Part shown: positions 1 through 5,140 of the stretch, in pieces
How positions within the stretch are numbered: the stretch's first letter is position 1
Layout of the letters: each line of letters begins with the position of its first letter
Assembly: GCA_964613675.1 (NCBI GenBank)
Contig: CAZTIH010000159.1
Coordinates: forward strand, 1 to 5,140
Length of the DNA: 5,140 nucleotides
Origin: DAIUCA01 sp964613675
GTDB taxonomy: Bacteria > Pseudomonadota > Gammaproteobacteria > Competibacterales > Competibacteraceae
Direction of reading: 5' to 3'
Translations under genes and position numbers: made by a program
The notes under the pieces: model-generated
The model's database searches: none
What the model saw: the letters and a program-made list of their open reading frames with translations, nothing else
What the model was told of the DNA's origin: nothing

Positions 1-524
1 TCCCGTGCCGACAGTTGCCCCAGCAAATTGTACTCAAGTAATTGATCTTTCAATAAGTTGAGCTGCGCAACAATGTTGGCGTTGCTCCCTGACGCCATCT
101 GGGCTGTTTGTGCCTCTTGTATAGCAAGGGGTAAGAATCGCAAGGAATTGCTTAAAATCGCATTAGCTCCCTTAAATTGCTCCATAACCTCTACTTTTTC
201 TAAAGATAACGCCTTATATTCTGCCAATCCTTGTTTTAAGCCATCTACCCCCTCTAATTTAAAAAATAACGCTAGTAAATGGTCAGCCATTTGGTTCATT
301 GTCGCAATCGGCCTTGCCAAATCATCGTAATGCGTATTCAAACTCAGTCGAATACGTAGCGCATTTTCATTCCAGCGCGTATCTTGCGCTTCTAATTGGC
401 GAATTGTATCGGTAATTGCGAGATGCTGGATTGTGTCAATTGAAGTAAGGCGAGAATAGATTCCGGCTAATCCTACTAAACTCCCTACCCCAAGGACAAA
501 TAACCACGTGGTATGCCTCTTCAT
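1..524 (-). CDS. DAHL-domain membrane sensor protein, N-terminal part (runs off left edge)
   Basis: The reading frame starts at ATG 524-522 and stays open to the window edge, giving about 174 residues of a longer protein. The N-terminus is a short basic stretch (MKRH) and then a hydrophobic helix at about residues 6-22, typical of an uncleaved membrane anchor. The rest is helical and probably periplasmic. Two stretches match the DAHL sensory domain as I know it: 'RWNENALRIRLSLNTHYDDL' at about residues 50-69, and a later segment with an FK-x-x-NAIL-x-NSLRFLP pattern (about 117-131). DAHL domains sit in front of histidine kinase, GGDEF or similar output modules; the output module here lies outside the window. 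The start overlaps the stop of the peroxidase gene (ATGA), and a GGGGGAG ribosome binding site at 535-529 lies 4 bases upstream. Co-expression with the peroxidase is therefore likely. The domain call is by eye; the output type is unknown. Confidence 0.8.
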   Translation of the reverse strand, partial: MKRHTTWLFVLGVGSLVGLAGIYSRLTSIDTIQHLAITDTIRQLEAQDTRWNENALRIRLSLNTHYDDLARPIATMNQMADHLLALFFKLEGVDGLKQGLAEYKALSLEKVEVMEQFKGANAILSNSLRFLPLAIQEAQTAQMASGSNANIVAQLNLLKDQLLEYNLLGQLSAR

Positions 525-1462
525 TGTGCTCCCCCTAATTCTTTACCTGTGAGCGTTTCGAGGAATTGAATGATTAACGCACGATCTTTGGCATCTATGG
601 GGCGTCCCAACTGGTAAATTCCCATGATTTCAACAGCGCCATCTAATGTTTCAGCCGAACCATCATGAAAATACGGCGCAGTAAGCATGATATTGCGCAA
701 AGTTGGTACTTTAAACAAATGACGATCATATTCCTTACCTGTCACATTAAAACGCCCTAAGTCGCCTTCAGTAAGATCCCCTCCCCGATCTGCAAAATAA
801 TCCCCCATCACGCCAAAAGTCTGAAACATATTACCGCCAATATTGACGCCTTGATGACACGCAACACAGCCATAACTCTTAAATAGCTCATACCCTTTTA
901 ATTCTGCTGCGGTAATTGCGTTCTGATTGCCTTGCAGATAGTCATCGAAGCGAGACGGCGTCAACAAAGTCATCTCAAAAGCGACAATGGCATCTTTAAT
1001 ATTCTCGGTCGTGATCGAAGAAGGCCCATAAACGGCTGTAAAGGCCGCCACATAGCTCGGATCTGCCTTTATCTGAGCCGCAATGTTTTCCCAAGAAGTA
1101 TCCATCTCGACATCTGCATGCACAGGCCCATCCGCTTGTTCGGAGAGATCTGCGGCACGCCCATCCCAAAATTGGCGAAAATTCAAGCTACTGTTAAACA
1201 CCGTCGGCGAATTGATGCCCCCCACCCGTCCCTCAACCCCTAAAGAAAAAGCGACAGAATCTGCCCCACCAGCTTCTAAATCGTGACAACTAGCGCAAGA
1301 GATCTTGCCATCACTGGAAAACGACGGATCACGAAATAAGCGTTCCCCCAAAGCCCGTTTGGCTTCGGGAATTGCGGGCGGCTCGGGCAAAGGACGAATC
1401 GGTTCGGCGGCTTGAACGACCGTCACGCTCAACAAAAGCAGTCCTAAAATGTGGGTAAACAT
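521..1462 (-). CDS. Di-haem cytochrome c peroxidase (CCP/MauG superfamily), periplasmic
   Basis: Predicted to reduce hydrogen peroxide to water in the periplasm using electrons from small c-type cytochromes or cupredoxins. I start it at ATG 1462-1460 (313 residues): a GGGGGAG site lies 8 bases upstream and the protein then opens with a clean signal peptide (MFTHILGLLLLSVTVVQAA). An ATG at 1501 would add 13 residues before the signal and has no good ribosome binding site. In this numbering the haem sites are CASCH (56-60) and CVACH (199-203). FWDGRA (W99, the inter-haem Trp), E119 in 'DVEMD' (catalytic Glu position), KVPTLRN, YFHDGS (H266) and VEIMG (M280) all match bacterial CCP. M280 fits the axial Met of the high-potential haem, so this is CCP-like rather than MauG-like, which has Tyr there. 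The position of the usual distal His of the low-potential haem appears to be V76. Length is normal. The stop overlaps the sensor gene start. Confidence 0.93.
   Translation of the reverse strand: MFTHILGLLLLSVTVVQAAEPIRPLPEPPAIPEAKRALGERLFRDPSFSSDGKISCASCHDLEAGGADSVAFSLGVEGRVGGINSPTVFNSSLNFRQFWDGRAADLSEQADGPVHADVEMDTSWENIAAQIKADPSYVAAFTAVYGPSSITTENIKDAIVAFEMTLLTPSRFDDYLQGNQNAITAAELKGYELFKSYGCVACHQGVNIGGNMFQTFGVMGDYFADRGGDLTEGDLGRFNVTGKEYDRHLFKVPTLRNIMLTAPYFHDGSAETLDGAVEIMGIYQLGRPIDAKDRALIIQFLETLTGKELGGAQ
529..535 (-). promoter_or_regulatory. Ribosome binding site of the DAHL sensor gene, inside the peroxidase gene
   Basis: Reads GGGGGAG on the minus strand, 4 bases before ATG 524-522 and within the last codons of the peroxidase. 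Together with the ATGA stop/start overlap it indicates translational coupling of the two genes. Confidence 0.65.
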
Positions 1463-1470
1463 GGATGTCA

Positions 1471-1477
1471 CTCCCCC
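1471..1477 (-). promoter_or_regulatory. Ribosome binding site that decides the peroxidase start
   Basis: Reads GGGGGAG on the minus strand, 8 bases before ATG 1462-1460. It supports the internal start over the upstream ATG at 1501-1499, and the resulting protein begins directly with its signal peptide. The same GGGGGAG heptamer precedes the downstream sensor gene. Confidence 0.75.
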
Positions 1478-1597
1478 AAAATAGTTAAAAGTTTGCAGCA
1501 TATCTCATTGAAAAATATAAAGTTTTGCTGCCTTAGTAAGAACACCCTAAGTTCAACTGTACTTTGGTTTCATTGATGAAAGTCACGATTGACCTAA

Positions 1598-1620
1598 AGA
1601 ACTTTTGAACATTTTGTTCT
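1598..1620. repeat. Inverted-repeat cluster, possible operator
   Basis: GAACATTTTGTTC (1607-1619) is a perfect inverted repeat with 5-base arms (GAACA/TGTTC) around TTT. A second GAAC at 1599-1602 makes an outer pair, AGAAC (1598-1602) with GTTCT (1616-1620). A further GAAC-N7-GTTC pair lies at 1540-1554. The position upstream of the peroxidase suits a transcription factor site, but the regulator is unknown. Confidence 0.35.
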
Positions 1621-1748
1621 GAAATCAAACAATTTTATTCTGACTAATCAAGTGTTTGCTCAAAATTACCGCGAAGATTTTAGGTCGGACGGCGGCTAAA
1701 TCGCTAAACTGTTATGCCTCTTAAATTGACGCCTTATCGGTTAATGCC

Positions 1749-2534
1749 ATGAATCATCAGTTGCTCTTAACGACTGCGATTAACGCCGCTCGGGAAGCCG
1801 AAAAAGTCATTCGGCATTATTATCAGCATCCCATTCAGGTCGAAATTAAAACAGACGATAGCCCTGTAACTCGTGCAGATCGGGAAGCCGAGAAAGCGAT
1901 TTATTTAATCCTGTCTCACGCTTTTCCGGATTTTGGATTTTATGGGGAAGAAACGGGCCAATCTCAAATGCAGTCGCCCTATTTATGGTTAGTCGATCCC
2001 CTGGATGGCACAAAAAGTTTTATTCGTGGCTATCCCTTTATTTCTACACAAATTGCCCTGATGAAGGAGGGTGAACTCATTCTAGGCGTCTCAAATGCAC
2101 CTTTTTTCAATGAGTTAGCCTGCGCCGTCAAAGGCATGGGGGCATGGTTGAACGATAAACCTTTAGCGGTCAGTCAATTTTCCCAATTCTCCCAATCGAC
2201 TCTCTCGACCGGTAATTTGAAAACCCTCGCCCAAAATCGAGAACACTGGCAAAAATTAGGCGAATTAGTCCCTCAATTTACTCGCGTTCGAGGCTATGGC
2301 GATTTTTACCATTACCATCTCCTAGCTGCGGGCAAAATCGACGCCGTCATCGAATCCGACGTCAATATCCTCGATATTGCGGCTTTGAGCGTAATTGTCG
2401 AACAGGCGGGGGGCAAAGTGACCGAATTAGATGGGCGCCCCATTAACTTGAATAGCACCACTATTTTAGCGACCAACAATCTGTTGCACGCCCCACTGTT
2501 AAACCAGTTCAACGGATCAGGACGCCCGCAGTAA
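1749..2534 (+). CDS. Inositol-monophosphatase-superfamily phosphatase, probably HisN-type histidinol-phosphatase
   Basis: A Mg2+-dependent cytoplasmic phosphatase of 261 residues, a usual length for the family. Visible motifs are the GEE metal motif (66-68), the WLVDPLDGTKSF signature (80-91, with metal ligands D83 and D86) and the second signature ILDIAA (207-212, with D209), where Leu replaces the common Trp before Asp. The segment GDFYHYHLLAAGKID (184-198) resembles HisN-type histidinol-phosphatases (last phosphatase step of histidine synthesis) more than SuhB or CysQ, so I favour that role; inositol-phosphate or 3',5'-bisphosphate nucleotide substrates remain possible. The start is the only good ATG after an in-frame stop at 1722-1724, but it lacks a clear ribosome binding site. 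A small SQF repeat lies in the middle. The gene stands alone on the plus strand and its end overlaps the convergent ankyrin gene by 18 bases. Confidence 0.88.
   Translation: MNHQLLLTTAINAAREAEKVIRHYYQHPIQVEIKTDDSPVTRADREAEKAIYLILSHAFPDFGFYGEETGQSQMQSPYLWLVDPLDGTKSFIRGYPFISTQIALMKEGELILGVSNAPFFNELACAVKGMGAWLNDKPLAVSQFSQFSQSTLSTGNLKTLAQNREHWQKLGELVPQFTRVRGYGDFYHYHLLAAGKIDAVIESDVNILDIAALSVIVEQAGGKVTELDGRPINLNSTTILATNNLLHAPLLNQFNGSGRPQ
2172..2198 (+). repeat. Short tandem repeat of three 9-base units inside the phosphatase gene
   Basis: The units AGTCAATTT, TCCCAATTC and TCCCAATCG are adjacent and encode SQF-SQF-SQS (residues 142-150). The repeat sits in a stretch that looks like a surface loop after the 'LNDKPLAV' segment. 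It is in frame and probably neutral, and it may vary in length between strains. Confidence 0.5.
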
Positions 2535-2954
2535 TCTCAAACATTCCCGATTTGCCGCCAAATCCAAGGCGGTGAAGTCATCGAAGTTTTTGAGTTTCGG
2601 GTTTGCTCCGTAGCGCAATAATAATTCTACTAAATCCGCTTTTCCGTTCGATGAGACATACATCAGACAGGTCGCTCCGTTCCCGTTCTGTAGATCTATG
2701 TCGATGCCCGCACCAATCAATCGACCAATCACCTCGTGACTTCCCGAATAACACGCCAACCAGAGTGCATTGCATCCATCCTCGTTAGTCACTTGTAAAT
2801 CCACCCCCAATGCGAGCAATTCCTCAATTAAATCAAGGCGTCCCAATTTAGCGGCTCGCATCAAAGGAGTGAACCGACGATCTGCAAGTGGTGCATTTAG
2901 ATCGTCTGGATTGAACTGATGTTCTTGTAGAAAAGCGAGTAGGGTAGGGGTCAT
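2517..2954 (-). CDS. Small ankyrin-repeat protein
   Basis: A 145-residue protein made almost wholly of ankyrin repeats. Repeat 1 spans about residues 28-57 (FTPLMRAAKLGRLDLIEELL...), repeat 2 about 58-90 (ALWLACYSGSHEVIGRLIGAG), repeat 3 about 91-123 (ADLVELLLRYGANPKLKN), and a shortened last repeat covers 124-145. There is no signal peptide or membrane segment, so it is probably a cytoplasmic protein-binding scaffold. Ankyrin repeats have no enzymatic activity of their own. The start overlaps the stop of the SagB-like gene by one base (TGATG), and GAGGAAG at 2965-2959 lies 4 bases upstream, so translation is probably coupled. The natural inference is that it binds the dehydrogenase or its substrate, but nothing in the sequence proves this. 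The 3' end overlaps the convergent phosphatase gene. Confidence 0.9.
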   Translation of the reverse strand: MTPTLLAFLQEHQFNPDDLNAPLADRRFTPLMRAAKLGRLDLIEELLALGVDLQVTNEDGCNALWLACYSGSHEVIGRLIGAGIDIDLQNGNGATCLMYVSSNGKADLVELLLRYGANPKLKNFDDFTALDLAANRECLRLLRAS

Positions 2955-4609
2955 CAGACTTCCTCATGAATCGAATAAGCGGCTTGGGTTTCAATGCGTT
3001 GATCGACCATCGAACGCCCGACCGTAAAGTGATAGAGACTCTGAAAGCCACTATCAGATAGACCCAGCAAATCGTGTACCGCGTCATCGAAGAAACATCC
3101 GATGCCCGTCCCCTGCATTCCCAATATCTCTGCCCCTAAATAAGCGTGTTGGCCGACAAATCCCGCACTGCGCAACAGCGCTCTGTAACCACTTGAACCG
3201 TTAGTGGCCGCTTCATAATCTCCGATCATCGCCACGGTTAAGGCACTCGTTGCGGCAATCTCCTGGTGACAACACAACAAACGCGACAATTTTTGCACTG
3301 CACCGCGTTCAGAGGTCTGAAGCCGTTCAAGGGGTAAATCTGCTGGACATCCCTCTATTGCCGTCGTCAATCGCGATTTTTCTGGAAACTGTCGCGCCAA
3401 CCGATCAGATAACGCTTCAGCACCGTGAGGGTGACGCGGTAAGTAATACAGTCCAGGAGTCAGGTCAGCAACGCGCATCACAAATAGCACCAAATGCAGG
3501 GCAAACGGCTCAGGACAGCTCTGCCACAAAGGGGTCGGTCGCGCCAACAATCGCTCACACCAACGGTAAAAATCATCTCGTTCCCAATGATATTTAGCAT
3601 CAAACCGCTGTGCGCTACGCCGTCGCCGAATGATCTCTACCGCACTTCCGCCCTCAATTACCGTCGGTATCGGCAAGGTCGGCCAGTGATGACTTGTAAC
3701 GATGGGGTCTGCCTGTTCATCGCGGGTTGCCTGGGCAATCTTTTCGACGAGTGGCCAACGATAGCCCGGTTCTGCATCCACAATTGAAGGTTTGCCGTGC
3801 CACGTTGCCCCCGCCAACCACGCCATAAGTGACTCTGCTGGGGGCGGCGGTTGACAATCTGCGTTGGTGACAAATACCAACAATTCGGGTTCTTCAACTT
3901 CGGTGTACAGACGGCGATGCAGCGCAAAATCTTCAGTCCGATCAATGCCTAAGCAATGGGCGATCTGCTGGCTGGTCATGGGAAACGGCGTCAATTTCCA
4001 TCCCAGCAATGCCGCTGCATAGGTCAATGCCCCCACGCCATGCCCCACGTCGAGTTGACAGTAACGAAACGCCCGTTCGCCATATTTCCACGCCTCCCGC
4101 CACTGCACACTGCTCAATCCAATGGCTAACCATCGGTGAGAAGACGGAGTTAAAGGGACCGCACGTTGTTCGAGATGATGGTGCTGTGCCTCATAATGGT
4201 GCACACCATCGGGAACCTCAGGCCAATTTGCACATAAAACAGTCGCCTCTACGGGATGCAAATTGCCCGATGAGGGGTTGTTGCGCACCGCCCACCGATT
4301 AGGCCCCCACACCTTCCATGCCGAAACCCCAAAGGCGAGTTCCAGAAGCGCCGATAAACTCATTAAGTTACTGTCAACACTTGAGTTTTCCCCCATCGCG
4401 AACCCCTCAAGCGGGCGGTCAAACCGCGTACCTGTATGGGGAAGAATCTGTTGTGGCGCTGCTGCATAATGTCGGAAAGGGTTCGGTTGCTGATCCCAAT
4501 CCAGGGTTCCTGGCCCTTCCGCATAGGCCTGGAGATGATGCTTAGTTTTTTGATGATAGTGACGCACAATTTTAGTGCGTTCTTGCGGGTCGGACGGGAG
4601 CTTGGTCAT
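2954..4609 (-). CDS. Double-domain SagB/ThcOx-family flavin dehydrogenase (nitroreductase fold)
   Basis: A 551-residue cytoplasmic protein with two nitroreductase-like halves. The first (about 65-250) has the SagB/ThcOx pattern NPSSGNLHPVEATVL (111-125) and an ERAFRYCQLDVGHGVGALTY helix (178-197) followed by LLGW. The second (about 315-535) carries the FMN-binding RRRRSAQRF (328-336), LTPGLYYLPRH (383-393), and SAGFVGQHAYLGAEILGMQG (481-500) leading to GIGCFFDDAVHDLLGL (502-517). Only the second half shows the Arg-rich FMN-phosphate motif; the first seems to have lost it. Family members oxidise azolines to azoles in thiazole/oxazole-modified peptides (SagB, the ThcOx oxidase of cyanobactin pathways), but many stand-alone double-domain members have no known substrate. 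No YcaO, precursor or leader peptidase gene is nearby in the window. The ATG at 4609-4607 has a weak TAGG 7 bases upstream. It forms an operon with the downstream ankyrin gene. Confidence 0.85.
   Translation of the reverse strand: MTKLPSDPQERTKIVRHYHQKTKHHLQAYAEGPGTLDWDQQPNPFRHYAAAPQQILPHTGTRFDRPLEGFAMGENSSVDSNLMSLSALLELAFGVSAWKVWGPNRWAVRNNPSSGNLHPVEATVLCANWPEVPDGVHHYEAQHHHLEQRAVPLTPSSHRWLAIGLSSVQWREAWKYGERAFRYCQLDVGHGVGALTYAAALLGWKLTPFPMTSQQIAHCLGIDRTEDFALHRRLYTEVEEPELLVFVTNADCQPPPPAESLMAWLAGATWHGKPSIVDAEPGYRWPLVEKIAQATRDEQADPIVTSHHWPTLPIPTVIEGGSAVEIIRRRRSAQRFDAKYHWERDDFYRWCERLLARPTPLWQSCPEPFALHLVLFVMRVADLTPGLYYLPRHPHGAEALSDRLARQFPEKSRLTTAIEGCPADLPLERLQTSERGAVQKLSRLLCCHQEIAATSALTVAMIGDYEAATNGSSGYRALLRSAGFVGQHAYLGAEILGMQGTGIGCFFDDAVHDLLGLSDSGFQSLYHFTVGRSMVDQRIETQAAYSIHEEV
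2959..2965 (-). promoter_or_regulatory. Ribosome binding site of the ankyrin gene
   Basis: GAGGAAG on the minus strand lies inside the last codons of the SagB-like gene, 4 bases before ATG 2954-2952. With the TGATG overlap it supports stop-start coupling. Confidence 0.65.
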
Positions 4610-4665
4610 CGTGATACCTAAATATGAGCCACAAATTAGCGTGACTTTTCAACAAATATGCTTGT

Positions 4666-4684
4666 GCGCAATATCGGTTTGCGC
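4666..4684. repeat. Hairpin-forming inverted repeat upstream of the SagB-like gene
   Basis: GCGCAA (4666-4671) and TTGCGC (4679-4684) form a perfect 6-bp stem around a 7-base loop. No T-tract follows on either strand, so it is not a typical terminator. It lies 57-75 bases upstream of the SagB-like start and could be an operator or a leader hairpin. Confidence 0.4.
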
Positions 4685-4699
4685 CCGCCCCAGAGGTTA

Positions 4700-4715
4700 G
4701 GCATGAATTGATGCC
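4700..4715. repeat. Near-perfect 16-bp palindrome, possible operator
   Basis: GGCATGAATTGATGCC has 5-bp arms GGCAT/ATGCC and a central AATT; only one base pair breaks full two-fold symmetry. It lies about 90-105 bases upstream of the SagB-like start and about 40 bases upstream of the CbiD-like frame. That size and symmetry suit a dimeric repressor site, but no regulator gene is visible. Confidence 0.3.
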
Positions 4716-4756
4716 GGGAAAACTATGGAAGCGCAAAATTGAAGCAACACGATGTG

Positions 4757-4905
4757 ATGACCGAGGAACCGCGTCGATTACCGGCAGGCGTCACCACTGG
4801 AGTTCGCGCAACTGGTGGTGCGATCGACGTCGTAATTGCCCGGCGTGCCGCTCACGGAGAGGTGACATTGTTTACGGCGAATGGACGGGCGATGGAAAAG
4901 CCTCA
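4757..4905 (+). pseudogene. Possible remnant of cbiD (cobalt-precorrin-5B C1-methyltransferase), 5' part only
   Basis: From ATG 4757 the frame encodes MTEEPRRLPAGVTTGVRATG followed by about 30 more residues ending near GRAMEKP. This resembles the CbiD N-terminus, which as I recall it runs L-R-x-G-x-T-T-G-x-C-A-T and then, after a helix, a strand of the EVTLPxG kind. In this frame the Cys of TTGxCAT is Arg (CGC, one transition from TGC) and the Ala-rich helix is degraded. The similarity stops near 4905; the conserved KDAGDDPD-type motif that should follow is absent. The frame stays open to 5053, but that part lies opposite the MscS-like gene and looks like a shadow. I read it as a truncated, decaying fragment. 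The match is weak and could be chance. Confidence 0.35.
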
Positions 4906-5140
4906 AAGCGGACTGGCCGGCGGGTCAAAACTTGGCACGACCCATTGGCGGGTATCCAGACGCTTGACGGGCATCGGAATGCCCGCGGCGTTAAAGCGCC
5001 GTTGCACTGAGAGTCTAAACGCACGCCCCACCGCCCAGGCCATGGAGTTGTGAGCTTGTACGCGCACTCGGATGGTCATCATCCCTTGCTCGTAGTCGAG
5101 CTTGCGAATGCCGCTCACGATCGTGATCTTGTGGATATGT
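4903..5140 (-). CDS. MscS-family mechanosensitive channel, C-terminal end (runs off right edge)
   Basis: The frame is open from the window edge and ends at TGA 4905-4903, giving about 78 C-terminal residues. It reads KITIVSGIRKLDYEQGMMTI, then an RVRVQA strand, WAVGRAFRLSVQRRFNAAGI and PMP. This closely follows the cytoplasmic alpha/beta domain that ends MscS channels, where a beta strand is followed by a WAV-x-RE-type helix and F-x-x-AGIEIPFP. The usual 'IEIPFPQ' is 'IPMPVKR' here. The membrane helices and pore lie outside the window, so channel type cannot be judged. A GTG at 5118 would be a possible internal start but gives a nonsensical fragment; the gene clearly continues to the right. 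The role would be relief of turgor during hypo-osmotic shock. Confidence 0.65.
   Translation of the reverse strand, partial: HIHKITIVSGIRKLDYEQGMMTIRVRVQAHNSMAWAVGRAFRLSVQRRFNAAGIPMPVKRLDTRQWVVPSFDPPASPL

Larger units (their letters stand above)
1463..1748. promoter_or_regulatory. Divergent intergenic region between peroxidase and phosphatase genes
   Basis: This AT-rich stretch must hold the promoters of both the minus-strand peroxidase-sensor unit and the plus-strand phosphatase gene. I cannot pick a convincing -35/-10 pair for either. Several GAAC and GTTC motifs occur between 1540 and 1620 (listed separately). The phosphatase start at 1749 has no clear Shine-Dalgarno sequence. I see no tRNA, riboswitch or strong intrinsic terminator here. 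Confidence 0.5.
4610..4756. promoter_or_regulatory. Leader/promoter region of the SagB-ankyrin unit
   Basis: This is the only non-coding space upstream of the SagB-like gene and must contain its promoter. It holds two dyad elements (listed separately) and an AAATATG direct repeat at 4620-4626 and 4654-4660. On the minus strand I see a TTGAAA hexamer but no well-spaced -10 box, so no promoter is named. It lacks the conserved boxes of a cobalamin riboswitch despite the CbiD-like frame beside it. Confidence 0.4.

Noticed and set aside
58..330. Plus-strand open frame of 90 codons at the left edge
   Set aside because: It lies fully opposite the DAHL sensor gene, whose protein has recognisable domain motifs, and has no recognisable domain itself.
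1499..1501. Upstream ATG as the start of the peroxidase
   Set aside because: It has no good ribosome site and would place 13 residues before the signal peptide; ATG 1462 has a strong site and gives a normal export signal.
1607..1619. LexA (SOS) box
   Set aside because: GAACATTTTGTTC resembles the GAAC-N4-GTTC LexA box, but the spacer is five bases, and a peroxidase gene is not a typical SOS target.
1502..1748. FNR/Anr box (TTGAT-N4-ATCAA) upstream of the peroxidase
   Set aside because: Single half-sites such as TTGAT near 1573 and ATCAA near 1648 exist, but no pair has the right spacing.
3250..3787. Plus-strand open frames opposite the SagB-like gene
   Set aside because: They are low-complexity shadows of a well-supported gene on the other strand, with no ribosome sites or domain motifs.
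4610..4756. Cobalamin riboswitch near the CbiD-like frame
   Set aside because: A GGGAA string is present, but the other conserved B12-box elements and their order are missing.
4906..5053. Continuation of the CbiD-like plus-strand frame to 5053
   Set aside because: This part shows no CbiD motifs and lies opposite the MscS-like C-terminus, which explains the sequence better.
1..5140. CRISPR array, tRNA, rRNA or insertion sequence
   Set aside because: I saw no regularly spaced repeats, cloverleaf, rRNA signature, transposase motif or long terminal inverted repeats.

Overview
The window looks like the chromosome of a Gram-negative proteobacterium. The evidence is a periplasmic di-haem cytochrome c peroxidase with a signal peptide, a membrane-anchored DAHL-type sensor and an MscS-type channel. 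A gammaproteobacterium of the sulfur-oxidiser or methanotroph kind is my guess from gene content and style; it is inference only. Coding is dense from the left edge to about 4610, with two gene pairs joined by start/stop overlaps. The last ~450 bases look more GC-rich and rearranged.

Layout. (1) Positions 1-1462, minus strand: a cytochrome c peroxidase gene followed, through an ATGA overlap, by the 5' part of a DAHL-domain sensor gene that runs off the left edge. (2) 1463-1748: a divergent intergenic region with a cluster of GAAC/GTTC motifs. (3) 1749-2534, plus strand: an inositol-monophosphatase-superfamily phosphatase, most like the HisN type of histidinol-phosphatase. (4) 4609-2517, minus strand: a two-gene unit in which a double-domain SagB/ThcOx flavin dehydrogenase is followed, through a TGATG overlap, by a small ankyrin-repeat protein. 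The end of the ankyrin gene overlaps the end of the phosphatase gene by 18 bases. (5) 4610-4756: the sagB-like leader, with a hairpin and a near-palindrome. (6) 4757-5140: a weak, apparently truncated CbiD-like reading frame on the plus strand, running into the C-terminal end of an MscS-like channel gene on the minus strand.

How the genes may work together. The peroxidase and the sensor are probably made from one message, which suggests the sensor responds to, or acts beside, periplasmic redox or peroxide conditions. The SagB-like enzyme and the ankyrin protein are also tightly coupled, so the ankyrin protein may bind or guide the dehydrogenase or its substrate. No RiPP precursor, YcaO cyclodehydratase or transporter is visible in the window, so the substrate is unknown. 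The phosphatase looks like an independent housekeeping gene. The most unusual items are the peroxidase lacking the usual distal histidine, the SagB-ankyrin pair, and the probable cbiD/mscS rearrangement junction.
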